NCBI GenBank assembly: GCA_028456385.1
Contig: JALNQF010000091.1
Coordinates: 62,001-126,000, forward strand
DNA length: 64,000 nucleotides
Origin: Ophiosphaerella korrae
Lineage: Eukaryota > Ascomycota > Dothideomycetes > Pleosporales > Phaeosphaeriaceae
Reading direction: 5' to 3'
In this document: one piece after another, positions 26,813 to 37,900 of the stretch
How the letters are laid out: each line of letters opens with the position of its first letter
Position numbering within the stretch: position 1 is the first letter of the stretch
Notes under the pieces: generated by a model
What the model was told of the DNA's origin: nothing
What the model saw: the letters and a program-made list of their open reading frames with translations, nothing else
Databases searched by the model: none
Made by a program: the position numbers and the translations under genes

Positions 26813-28143
26813 TTAGGAATAAATAGGAGATAATTATTAATTCTAAGTAACTACAAAAGAGATAGTTTATATATCTGCGTAAGATTACTAGATCTTATAG
26901 TTCCTCCTGTTCTGTTTAGGTTCTATATTTATCTAATCTTAGCTCTAGTTATAGAGCTTCGTATTGCGCCGAAGATCGTTAATCTCTTGCAAAGACTATT
27001 GATTTCTTGCGACAGATCCTTATATAGAGCCCTCTAGGAGTAGAATTTACTATTTTACTTTGTCTAAAGCTTTAGCTAGCAGCGTATAAAACGTAATACC
27101 TAGCACTTGCTAAAGGGTAGAGGAAGAGGATTTTAGCTATAAGCAGCAAATAGAGTATCTGCTATTTATCGTACGTTAATAATCTAAGGGGGAAAGCCTT
27201 ATTAATTAAGGTCTAGGATCTATTAAACAAGAGACTACTGTTTAACAGGACTCATCTTTAGGTTAATAGGCGTTGTCTCGTGTTTAGGGCGGATACCTTA
27301 AAGGTAGCGTCTAAGAGTTGTACGAGGGACTATGTACAGCTTTACAGTCCTACGCTGGCTTTGAATTTTCTTTGATTAAAGCGCATGAGCAGTAAGGAGC
27401 TGCCTACCCTCTTTTTGAGAGGTTTGAGTACGTTGGTAGGGAGCCATGGTTGATGAGATGAGATGCGCTGCGCGCGTTTTGGTGGGGTGGGCCACATGCT
27501 GATTCGGGCCGCATGCTGATAAAACACGTTATAATCGCTCTCCATAGCTCACTCAATACAATAACCTTCTGCTTCCTTCATCTCTGCTATCCCATATCCC
27601 ACACTGTCCTTTTCCTATCGCTCTTGTTAAACTTCTCTAGGTATTGCTGCATCGAGCACCTACGTGCTCGTTGTCGGATGTATGCTCAACAAGACTCTGG
27701 CCTTTCACAAGACTTGGGGTCGCATAATCTGTCACGGCCTTTCGCAGGATTGGTGACGTAAGCGGAGGAGGATGACAGTCGAGCGGGTACTCCTGTCACC
27801 TCTCCAGGCACCTTGTCGGATTTGAGGGGTCGCTCGGTCAGTGATGTGAACCGCAGGTTGATTGAAGGTATGTGATAACTGAGTCACTGATTGAGTGCAA
27901 ATGATTGATGGGATTGATTGTATTGAAGTGAAGTGATTGTCCTGTCTGTTCCCTATCTCTGTTCCGTCCTCCAGTCTATATACTTGTCTCTTGCGCAGTT
28001 GCATTGATGCGTCCACGCAGCAGTCAAGATGATGTCTCGACGTAGTAGTCGAGATGATGCGTCGTGGCCGCAGTAGAATCGACTCGTCGTCGCCTCAGGT
28101 TCCGGGATTCTGCCGATTTGCTCATCGCGCACATGCGAGCATC
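26813..28143. other. Left edge of the gene island, no gene recognised
   Basis: Composition climbs from AT-rich to normal between 26.8 and 27.4 kb. Positions 26814-26842 resemble an internal piece of the hAT-like MITE (AGGAATAAATAGGAGATAAT), so a MITE fragment may abut the LTR. Several short frames exist on both strands without any supporting signal. Confidence 0.5.
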
Positions 28144-28230
28144 GCGCGCGCAAGCATCGAGATGATCGATCATCATCTGAATCTCATGAGCCAACTCATG
28201 AGCCAACTGGTGAGCTCCAATCTGACATTC
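28144..28230 (+). repeat. Left arm of imperfect inverted repeat around the nuclease-like gene
   Basis: Matches the reverse complement of 30319-30410. Shared words in the same order are AGCATCGAGATG, ATCTCATGAGCCAACTCATG, GAGCC, GTGA and AATCTGACA. CTCATGAG is itself a palindrome, but the match extends well beyond it. Confidence 0.7.
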
Positions 28231-28783
28231 GTATAGTCCTTTTACATGCTTGTGTGCCTTGAGGTGAGCTTGAACCATCGCTTTCTTTGTCGAGCTTGCT
28301 TGTCAGACTCTGTGATCAAAAGCGTACAGAAACCGCGTGCGCTTTCGAGTATCAGCATGAGGCTTGGTAAGATTATCAGGCGTGCTTTCGCGCATCTTTT
28401 GAATCAACATTTATTCAAAAAGCGCTTCAAAATTGGCTGAGATATGGGTTGTCGCGCAAGTTGACTTGGATCAGTTTGACGTTCAACCTTAGGTATTTTA
28501 GTCGACCAAGAGCCAGGTCGCCGAGCTATAAGACGATGCGCGAACGCGTCTTTGTTCAGCCTTCTTTTACTCCATTTTTTTCTATTAATAAAAGAGCAAT
28601 TTTTTGCACTAAAATTTCTGGTGATTGCGTACAAAGAAGTAAATCATCTCAATGCCAGCGTGATTTAATTCCGTGGGCAGTCTTAAAACCCAGATAGAGT
28701 CGCCAGCGTGATACAGTTACTAAGGCGCAATCCGACCCAAAAAAAAAAACAATATTGTCTCACTATCGCCCGCCCTCAATACC

Positions 28784-30221
28784 ATGGCCACGGTACTGCC
28801 TTCGTTTCCCTCTGCTGTCACCAAAAAGGCGGCGCGCATCGTTTCTTGGATTGCACAGCTTCCCCCGTCGCTGCCCGCTGAAGAAGACAACCGCAGGCGC
28901 GCCAGCTCCGAGCCCACTATGGCCACATACCGCGTCCCCCCCGCGAAGCGCCAGCGACTTGATGGCGATGATGATGATGATGATGATGACGTATTCCCGG
29001 AACAGAGCGTGTCTAATCTGTCTAGCAGTCAAGCTAGTTCGGCCGCGTCATCTTCTCAGCGTAGAAATGGTTCGTTACGCAAGGGGATTGTGATGCTGAA
29101 GATAACATTCCCTCCGATAATAACAGAGGCATACTATGCAGGAAGACATCCGCCTGAAGTGGTAGCAGTTATGGAGCGACTCGAGCCAGAGAATGTTGTG
29201 GGCTGGATACCTAGCTCACTTAAGGTGTGTACAGGGCATGTAGTAAGCCTATTTGCGACGAAACCAGCTAACAAATTGACCTGCAGGAGCTGACACTTAG
29301 CGGTCAAATCTCTGATTGTTGCGCCTTCAACGAGACATTCACTCGCCAGCTCTCTGACCCAGATTTCGATCCCGTTCTCCGCAACGAACTACAATACACA
29401 CTAGCTAAGGTGGAGAAGATTGTCCAGCGTGGGCAGACCTGCGACGAGCGGGCGCGTGATGAGAATGCTTGGTGTCGGCTCGTAATCGAACCGTTAGTGG
29501 AACTTGCACTAAAGCTATCTAGTAGAGACAAACTTCTGCTAGAGAATGTGTACGACTTCCTTGTTCTCTCTATGTTTAGCAAGCAACTGACACATTTAGG
29601 CAATCCCAGGCCATCGAACCACCCTACCTCTCAGTAGACAAGTCTGGAAAGCGTCTGGAGAGAAAAGTTGACTTTACGCTCTCGTATTCGCACGAATCGC
29701 CTCGTTTCGCAGACCTCTATCAGCGTTTATTCCACTGCAACCATGGTGTTAGCCATATGTCTGATAGCTTTACCAACACTATAGCACTCTTTGCTGGGAT
29801 TGAGGTTAAGGCTGCTGATGGTAACAAGCTAGAAGCTGAACACCAACTTAGCATATGGATGGCGGGAAGTCTGCGAAAGAAGGCTGAACTTGCTAGGATT
29901 GCTGACCTGCCTAACACTACCCTCCTTATTGAGCCTGCTTTTGTAGTTATTGGACACGAGTGGTTCTTCTATCTGGTGTATCTGCAGCCCCAGGGAGTGG
30001 TTTATGTTCTTAAGCGTGGGTCTTGCTTAACAAGCACCCTGTCTGGAGCGTTTAAGGTTCTGAGGGTTTTGAGGAATGTGATTGAGTATGGGCTTGAGGG
30101 GGTGGAGGAAGGGGACAGGGCAGCTGGATTCTGGGGTGGGTTTTTAGGGCCGGTGCTTGAAAGGTTGGCTAGTGGGCATGGGCATGGGCATGCGTATGAG
30201 AACATGGTAATGGAAGAGTGA
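28784..30221 (+). CDS. PD-(D/E)XK nuclease-like protein, 3 exons
   Basis: Joined exons 28784-29224, 29287-29549 and 29600-30221 give 441 residues with no internal stop. The introns are 62 and 50 bp and have GT-AG ends. Residues 1-110 are low-complexity and basic, with an Asp run from a (GAT)n tract near residue 60-68. The C-terminal half has the PD-(D/E)XK pattern: Asp259 in KVDFTLSY and Glu303-X-Lys305 in AGIEVK. The family resembles the fungal PD-(D/E)XK nuclease-like proteins (Pfam PDDEXK_12 type), whose cellular role is unknown to me. A paralogue lies inverted at 35943-37416 with the last intron at the same place. The gene sits between inverted repeats (28144-28230, 30319-30410). Start chosen because MAT and the following helix match the paralogue. 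Nuclease activity is inferred from residues only. Confidence 0.8.
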
Positions 30222-30318
30222 AGAGCTAGGCAAATGTTGCGACCCGGACGAGGGAATCTAGAAAGGGAGTGAGGGGAGTACCGCAGCGTCGAATGCTGCA
30301 ATTTAGCTCGACCATCTA

Positions 30319-30410
30319 TGTGTCAGATTTGAGTTCACGAGCTGGCTCATGAGTTGGCTCATGAGATTTCAGATGGCGATCAATCGCCATCTCGATGCTA
30401 GCGTGCGCGC
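30319..30410 (-). repeat. Right arm of imperfect inverted repeat around the nuclease-like gene
   Basis: Partner of 28144-28230, about 100 bp beyond the stop codon. It contains GCTCATGAGTTGGCTCATGAG and GCGATCAATCGCCATCTCGATGC. No clear target-site duplication was seen outside the arms. Confidence 0.7.
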
Positions 30411-33321
30411 CGCGAGCTAAGCGACACCCCGCGACGCATTCAACTCAACCGCGCTGCATCCCTAGAGAGCCGCAACGCGCCAGCGCAGGCCGGAGAATTG
30501 AGACCTGGTTCGGCAATCACATCAATAGCGGCTATCGTCAGTATGATGGCTCGTCGCGTCATGACCGAACCGCGTAGAACCGATACATGAGCAAAACACG
30601 ACACTCGAGATAACAGCTCTCACCGAGTTGCAACTGCGTAGAGACGCGTCGCGCCACCAGGAGGGCCCATGGTATAAGAGGCCAGGGCACACTAGGCTGG
30701 TTTGGAACCTCGCTTATGGCCGCTGTGGAGGACATAAGAAGGAAGGTAGTTCCTAGGAAAGTTCCCTATCCAATTCATTCGATTTATATTCGCAATCGCC
30801 CTTAGTAGCCTAGCCCCTTACCCTTGGATAGGCAATAGCAAACTCTTATCCCATCGCATCATGTTATCTTTATATTTCATCTTAGAGGCCTCGAGGCTTC
30901 AGATAGGTGACAGGCTAACAGCTAGTAAAACATCCTTGGTGGACTCATGTATCAAGCCAAGCAATTGGGCCCGTCTATCAAGTACCCACTGCGAGGCTTG
31001 CACAGGATGGTCACCGCACGTGCCCTAGGATTAACCGGCATATGTCTGGTTGGGCTAACGATGGAGCTCCTCGACTTGATCCGCAACACCACCCAGGTTG
31101 GTTCAGCACCAATAAGCATTCAGCTTGTGAGCGATGAGGATAATGGGCTGGATTCATGAGACGAGTGAGACACTGCAGCTCACTGACTTCCAGTGGCAGG
31201 ACGCAATCTGCTAGGTATTTACATGTTCCATTAAACGCTGCCCAGACCAAAGTGTAATGGATTTGCTTGAAATTTGGCACAATGCCGTCGGTCGTACTCG
31301 TACGCGCTCTGATCGGCCGCTGTGGTGTCGCGTCGCGTTGCCATGTTTACTTCCCCGCTATCGAACCTCACCTCTCCTTCAGCTCGCTTAGCCGTTTGCC
31401 TTGTCGTCGCTGCTCTGGTGTCTTTGAAGCGTCGCCTGTGCCTGTCGTGTCACTGCCCCCGTCCCAGAGCGCTGACAAGTCGAGGCATGGACACTATTCC
31501 GCACACTGCATCCATTGCGCATGCCGCAATTCCAAACCCCAACTACGTCCATGATGTTGATATTCCTCGCTATGCCGCAATCCGCTTTGCAGAGGCTGTT
31601 TCTGTCCAAGATGGACAGGCTTTGCTGCACACAGCAGAGTCAATGAGAAAGGCATGCCCTCAGATTGTGCGCGAAATTACCTTACCATGCTAACTTCCGC
31701 AGTTGAAACTTCGATTCAACGCCACGGATGCCCACGGCCAGAACTTCTTGCAGGCTTGGTTCGGCATCTGGTTGCGGTACTCGAAGAGACAGAAGGATTC
31801 TTCAATGAGTTTGACGACTCGAGAAATAATTCAAGTACATTGGTTCTTGGAGGCTTTGATGTTGACTTCGTCTTGGCCAGTCGAGCAGCAACTGGCAGAA
31901 GCTTTCTGCCAGAGGAGAAATCTGGCAGGCTCTGGCTTAGCATTATTGCTTTAATTTAGGATTGCATTATCTAGGAGCACGGCTCGTAAATAGTTGCTTC
32001 AATTCAGTAGAGTCGATGGGTTGCGCGACCGAAGCATCGCATCTTATGATGCTCGTCTTCGCCGAAGCATGGCGCTACGGGGACTACCCATGATTGGCCA
32101 GCTTGGCGGCAAGGCTGTACAGAAATAGTATACGCAAGTGACGACTTTAGATGTAAACATAGCTCTTACGTCAATGAATTAGATAGCAATCACATTACTT
32201 AGAATATTCACTGGAAACATCCAATATTGGAGATATCATACTAACGAAGACTAAAATGGATCCAAAGCATACATCGCTCAAGCGTTCTTACTGGACGTAA
32301 CTCTAAGAAAGCCTCCGATGCGTGGCCCTAGACCTTCGCATAAGTGAGGATAGTTGTCAGATGAGTTGCACGATCGGATGCGCGATAGCATGTGCGCGAT
32401 CTGATCGGCTCGGCGCACGAGCGTGACGATCGCCAAGCCGCCAACCCCGCCGCAGCTGAAAAGATCCCAGCCTCGACCTTCACGAGTAAAGGAATCAAAC
32501 AAAGGATCTCACATGCAAGGAGACAGACTACGTCAGTACAACCGATACAACAAAGGAACCAGCACCTCAACAGAATGAGTGCTGAGGATCCGGCTCGCCG
32601 CCGTCTCGAGAGACAGACCCAGCCGAGACCGCCGCAGCGCAGATGCATAGATAGAGCGCAGGGCCTGAGATAGACAGAGACAGAGATCAATCAATCAATC
32701 TCTTTTCTCACTCGAATTCACATCCATCAATTTTGTGTTGACCGAAAATCTGACAGAAGTTTACTGAACTTAGGGTACGTTCCTAAATCAACGCAGGGAC
32801 CCTGAATATTCTGTCCCTAACAAAATACTGAATCTCCCCCCTTTGTTCAGTTACCGCCTTGGGATACTTGCTAGTCGTACGTTAGAGATAATAAGAAGGG
32901 TAGCAATTGAAAGCTAGCGGTGGGTTGTATTATCTAGGTGAGTACTATGTTGAGACAAACTACTGCTCTGTAGCCATGCTAAGGAATTTGCCGATCCCGG
33001 TGGGAGGTTAGTAGAAGGGGCATGTGCCGACAAAGGGCTACTAGATGACTAACCGCCGATAGACGGGCAGGCCGCATGGGCACGTAAGCGAACAGATGGC
33101 CAAAGCGTGGGGAGAATATCAAAAGGCAGGCGTGGAATACTACCTAAGACGGCAGAAGGCCGAGGTGAATCCGTGATTAGAGCGTACCTAATGGTTGCCA
33201 TATTTAGTGGGCATGGAGAGGCCTCTACTAACCCTAATATTGTTATGTTGACAACCAAATCACCACGTGAATGTCATAAATCGTTATGAATCGTTAGTTA
33301 GGACGGTCTAAACCAACAGAC
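30411..33321. other. Long intergenic stretch with possible gene remnant
   Basis: About 2.9 kb of normal composition with no recognised gene. At 32383-32403 the word GCGCGATAGCATGTGCGCGAT resembles the reverse complement of 28127-28150 just outside the left inverted-repeat arm, so a fragment of the same repeat may lie here. The possible exons at 31490-31959 are listed separately. The rest shows nothing I can support. Confidence 0.4.
31490..31959 (+). pseudogene. Possible remnant or unrecognised gene, plus strand
   Basis: An ATG frame from about 31490 runs to 31693. Near 31690 is a convincing intron end (ATGCTAAC followed by TTCCGCAG). Downstream, two frames stay open to about 31954-31959, both protein-like. 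No donor gives an intron of normal length that keeps the frame, so either the exon structure differs or the gene is broken. I recognise no family. Confidence 0.25.
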
Positions 33322-35129
33322 TCACGCCGGCGCACTACTCGCCCTTATGCCATGCTCCACACACTCGCTCCTCTCCAAGTTGACCGTAACACCTTCAACT
33401 CTTTTCCGGTGCATCTTCGGTAAACCACTCTCCTTTTCCAACAACGCCAATTCCTTTGCAAGCAAATCACTTTCGTCCTTTAGCAACGTCAATTCACGTT
33501 TGAGCAACTCGCCCCTCTGTTGCAGCAGACCTCGTTTCCGCGCAGCTAACTCTCCCTGACCTTGAATCAAAGGATCAACATTCTTGCTTAGACGGTCATA
33601 CACCGTAAATATCTTCTGCAAGAGGCGGTGACCAGCTTCTTCCTCCTCAGCCTCGCACCTCTCTTTGAACTCGTTCAGTGTATCTTCACCAATGCGATTT
33701 AGATCGGAAACAAGGTCTTCTTGTGCTAGAACAAGCTCAAGTCTCTTTTCGTCTAACATTTCGTGAAATTCGGCATCCGCAGTGCTGCGCTGGGCTTCGG
33801 CATCCAACAACATTTGATTGAGGATACTTTGAAGCTTTTGCTTGAGGCCGAGCACGACACGCTTGGTAAGGATTGTGCCGAGAATTGAAAGTGCTTTCGG
33901 TGTTGGGACTGTGGAAGTCTCGCTTGAGGCAGAGTGCGATGACGATGGCGATAATGGGGCGGAGAGAAGATCTGGCAAGACCGCTTCCAATGCGCCCGGT
34001 AGGTATTTCGATACGGCACTCTGCACAAGACCCGGTAAGACTGTTTCCAATACGCTAGATAGAGGTTGCGATACGGCACCATGTACCGCTTGTTGGACAC
34101 CCGACGCAATTGTACTGGTACTGTCCTTCTCTACTTCGCTTGTGAGTATATGTTCGGCGTTGAACAGGGGGGGGATGTTGCGTTTGTGGGTCCGAGGTGA
34201 TGGCGATGCGCTGGTCGGGGCTATACATGACGGGTCAGTCTTTGAACGCTACTTTGACTTAGGTACTTGTACTTGCCATGACGCTTGCCGCCGGCCACGG
34301 TGTATGGAGGCGGCCGATCCTCATCTTCAGTCGTTGCATCGACAGGTGCAAGAAGATCGTCAGAGAACGCCTCCTCGCGCCTGAAATTTAGGGCATAAAA
34401 CCGATCGACTGGATAGCCGGAGAGCTGTCCTGGATTGGCTACCAGCCGCCGGAAGGTAGCTAAACTTTCCTTCGGCAGCCAAGTGTAGTCAAACACGATG
34501 TGGAGCTCCGTAGCTTTAGCGAGAGTTACAAAGCGTTGAAAACGGTTCTCAGAGCCAGGCTTGGGCGCTATGGAGTCTGTGAGGGGATACCATATTGGGC
34601 AACAGTGCTTGAGTTTGAGGCTGAGCATGTGGAGCTTTGGCGTGTTGGAGCGTGCTATCTTAGATACTGCTTGATTGAATGTTGCGGGCCTTAGGGAAAT
34701 GGCGCCAGGGACAAGGTTTTCAGCATCGTACTGCAGGATGATGAATGTCTCCGCTTCGAAGCCCTGGAGGATGGTAGAAGACTGCAGCAGGCACAGCGTG
34801 GCCTGCGCTCGTTTCTCATTATATCGAAATTTAAGTGACAACGACACGGGTGTAGGAGCTTGTAATGAAACATAGGCGAGCACGTCGAACCCGGTTTTGT
34901 TAACGGTAACCTGGGTCATATTCTCTTCTAAGCTACGAAACCACTTACTAATATGCTCCCCTTTGTAACGATCAGATGATGGTAACAAAGGAAACCCGCC
35001 CACCCGAGCTTTGCTCGCGTCGCGCGCGAAGAGCAGCCCTGACTCTGCGAAGGGAAAACGAGGCACTGCCGAGGCGTGCAAAGGACGGCAAGCCGCAACT
35101 GGTAAACCGCTGGCCTTCGCCGACTTCAC
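33322..35129 (-). CDS. Unknown protein with C-terminal coiled coil, 2 exons
   Basis: Exons 35129-34267 and 34210-33322, joined over a 56 bp intron (GTACCT donor, CTGAC branch-like site, CCAG acceptor), encode 583 residues. If translation starts at Met71 (34919) the protein has 513 residues; that start is attractive because the conserved-looking part begins there (MTQVTVNKTGFDVLAYVSL). Residues 71-270 look like a globular alpha/beta domain that I cannot name. After a Pro- and Ser-rich link, residues about 405-565 are a strong coiled coil with many Leu, Glu and Lys. There is no signal peptide or membrane segment. The gene lies between the two inverted nuclease-like paralogues. The function is unknown. 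Confidence 0.65.
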
Positions 35130-35689
35130 GCTGCTAGCGCATGCAAGAATATCACCCCAATAATGCGCAGCGACCAGACCCAGGGCTGATAGCCGTGGAC
35201 ACTGTGAGGCCGCACGTCAAAGGCCTTATGAAATTCACAAGGATGGTGTTACTGTCGCAAGCTACGGGCAGGCGAAAACAACGGGTGGGCAGCAGCTACG
35301 AGCGGCGAGGAGTGAGGAGAGGTCGTGGATCGTGGTGGAAGGATAGTTGAAGAAGCGGAGTCAAACAACTTGAGGGGTTGGGTAGACAAGCTAACCCGCG
35401 ATGGGCGACCACGTGACTGGAACGCCACATCTCCATCGCATCGTTTGGTTGCTTACCCGATAAATCCGCACTCGCATTGCTTCTTGACTATCGCGCGGCG
35501 ATCAACGCCTGCAAGCGCTGCCATACAGTTGAATTTGAAAGAGAGACAGATTGCACCTGCTCGGATTTGACCGCAACTTCCTATGTATGCTCGCGCATCT
35601 CAAAGTTTTGGTGTTCTACTCCGTACTCCGGCTCTAAACGCGGACGCGCAGGCACCAGCCAAGGCGACGGCTTGGCACAAGGCCCTCCT
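35130..35689. other. Intergenic, no gene recognised
   Basis: Upstream region of the minus-strand coiled-coil gene. Short frames on the plus strand have no support. Confidence 0.4.
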
Positions 35690-35859
35690 GTTGCGAGATG
35701 CGAGCTCAGGAATGAGTGGGAGATGATCATTGATTGAAGAGCTACCTATCTGAGCTGGGCTACTTATATCCAGTGGAGCAGCTTGAACAGCTCGTGCGGC
35801 TCGCTTACTGCTGCGTGCGAGCTTACCTGAATTGTATGGAGCAGAGCTCTAACTTGCGA
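35690..35859 (+). mobile_element. hAT-like MITE, copy 2, unmutated
   Basis: 170 bp, GTTGCGAGATGCGAGCTC to GCTCTAACTTGCGA. It aligns over its whole length with 24436-24597 and 48606-48767. This copy keeps its CA, TG and CG sites and shows the family sequence before RIP. No 8 bp duplication is visible (GCCCTCCT on the left, CAAGAACA on the right). It lies about 80 bp past the stop codon of the downstream nuclease-like gene. Confidence 0.85.
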
Positions 35860-35942
35860 CAAGAACAAATTAAATTCAAGGACTAATTTGGTTTGGTTTA
35901 TCTGTTTGCAAGCTTAATGCAGTGAAAGCCGTTAGCCAATTA

Positions 35943-37416
35943 TCACAGAGAGATGCCCTCGTTCTCCCCTCGCAGCCCTGCAAGTGTCTCCAACACGGCG
36001 CCCAAAAACACATCCCAAAGGCCATTCCCTTCTCTCCCTTCTGTGCCCCCCAACCCATACTCAACCACGCCGGTCAGAACGCGCAGCAGTTTGAAGATTC
36101 CCGATATTGAATCCGTCTTGCAGCTCCCTTGTTCAAGGATATGCGTCCCTCCATTCCCATTTGAGAGCAGGTAGCCAAGGTAAAAGTACCACTCATGCCC
36201 TACAACCACGAAGGCTGGCTCGACGAGATTCGTTGTGTCCAGCAAACCGGCCGCTCGCGCCAACTCGGCCTTTTTCCGTAGACTCGCTGCGAGCCATATA
36301 CTGAGCTGGTATTGGGCCTCAGATTTTTTTCCGTTCGAGGGCTTGACTTTGACGGCGGCAAAAAGGGGGGTCTTCTTTGTGTACGCGTCAGTCATGTGGG
36401 AGACTTCGGGGTAGTTGCGTTCGCGGAGGCCGGTATAGAGGGTGCGGAAGGTAGGCGTTTTATCAGAGTAGGAGAGCGTGAAGTCGGCTTTGCGGATGAG
36501 ACGTGGTTTCGGAGGGGTTTCGGAGGAGCTAGAACTGTGGGCCGGAGCGGATAGATAGGCGGGGTTGATGGTTTGGGATTGTCTGGCGAGAGCGATTGTT
36601 AGCTCAATTCTCCAAGTCGAGACAGGAGTGGATGGGCATGGCGTACACGCTTTGCACGATGAGGTTCTTCGTGTTAGAAAGGCTGAGTGCGAGTTCAAGC
36701 AGTGGCCGAACGACGTCAGCGCACCACGCGTTCTCGTCCCGCCCATTTTCCGTGCAGTGCCTTGCACACAAGAAGATGTCCTTCACCGCCTCCAGTGTGT
36801 GCTGGTCGGCTGCTGGATCGCTATCGTCGTGGTCCCATGCGCCTTTGCTGATTTGTTGAAGGCCGAGTTCGGAGTCGCCCATGATGGCATCTTTCAGCGA
36901 CGCGGGCACCCATCGCTCCACATTATCCGGCTCCAGTCTATCCGTGATGTCCCGAACCCTCCGAGGTATGGGATCCTTCACTCCATTCAAGGGCTCTGTC
37001 CGTATCGGCGGGTCGGCGAATCGCAGGTTCGCTTCCGTCTCCCGCGAAGGACTCGATGGCCTTCGGGTCTTGCTCGCTTGACTGGCAGGCGGGCTGAATG
37101 TGCTGCGCTCTTCGAGTGCCAGAGGGTGCGAAACCACCGAGATGCTCTGCCCAGGGAGTACTTCATCGATTCGGGCGCGCTTGCCCGGGCTCTGGCTGCG
37201 TTCTGTGGACTTGGAGACGGCCAGTGTGGGTGTGGGCGAGTGGCTCGGAGTAGGAAGGCGTGCCGGAATGGGGGGTGGCCCTGAGGTAGCGCGCTTCCGC
37301 TTTCGCGACTTTTGGAGTTCGAAATCAGGGCTGGGTATAAGCTGAGCGAGCCAGAGCGAAAGGCGCGTCGTTTTTTCAATGGCAAGTGATGGGGAGAGAC
37401 GTGAGGAGGTGGCCAT
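35943..37416 (-). CDS. PD-(D/E)XK nuclease-like paralogue, 2 exons, catalytic Glu replaced
   Basis: Exons 37416-36647 and 36582-35943 with a 64 bp intron give 469 residues, frame intact. The paralogy with the gene at 28784 is clear from the matching N-terminal helix, DENAWC, the intron after the codon following QS, RKADFTLSY, SHMTDAY, QLSIWLAASLRKKAELARAA and VVGHEWYFYLGYL. The first intron of the other gene is absent. Asp290 is kept. The Glu-X-Lys motif, however, reads Lys335-Val-Lys337 (AAVKVK): AAA stands where GAA or GAG is expected, a single G-to-A change. The enzyme may be inactive or use another acid, which is inference. The N-terminal region is Ser-, Pro- and Arg-rich, suggesting nuclear location or disorder. 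Confidence 0.8.
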
Positions 37417-37900
37417 TGTGAGACGAGTGTGTCGAGGACGCAAATGGAAGACGTGTTTGTTGTGATTGCGGGGGCGTAACAACAGAACCGTCTATGTGAG
37501 GGATCGATGGATGACGTAGTCAAGATGGCATGATTGTGTTCTGATGTCCTCTCAACTAAGCTAGGTTAGTGCTATATATAAGGAGGCTAGCGTCCTTAGT
37601 CATGTCCCGTGACAGTCTACTTGCCACAGTTTCTCAATACTGGTCAGCGAATAAAGCCTAGCCTCTACTAGACCCAAGGATTTGCATGAATATGGATCAA
37701 ACGCCAGGATTACTAGTGGAGCAGGATATCGGATCACAGGGCTAAAGCAATCGTATCTTCACTGAGTGGGATTCTCTCAAGTCTACGAGCTGTCTCTCTG
37801 GCTGCCATCTTCAGTCACTACTACAGATGAAAATGTATCTATATACAAGAAACATGGTCTATAAATCTGACGGGCGCCCCGAATTTTCCAAGCCTCAGAT
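37417..37900. other. Intergenic between the nuclease-like gene and GH6
   Basis: Holds the promoter side of the minus-strand nuclease-like gene and the 3' side of GH6. A CTATATATAAGG word near 37571 lies on the plus strand with no gene after it. Nothing else was seen. Confidence 0.4.

Noticed and set aside
27342..28440. Several 60-94 codon frames on both strands
   Set aside because: They overlap one another, lack motifs, and cross the inverted-repeat arm.
28763..29032. Minus-strand frame with an Ile run
   Set aside because: The run is the complement of the (GAT)n tract coding Asp in the true plus-strand exon.
30947..31159. 70-codon plus frame
   Set aside because: Short, no recognisable motif, and an overlapping frame of similar size on the other strand.
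36565..37284. 239-codon frame on the plus strand
   Set aside because: Runs antisense through the spliced nuclease-like gene, whose two exons match its paralogue. It is a shadow frame.
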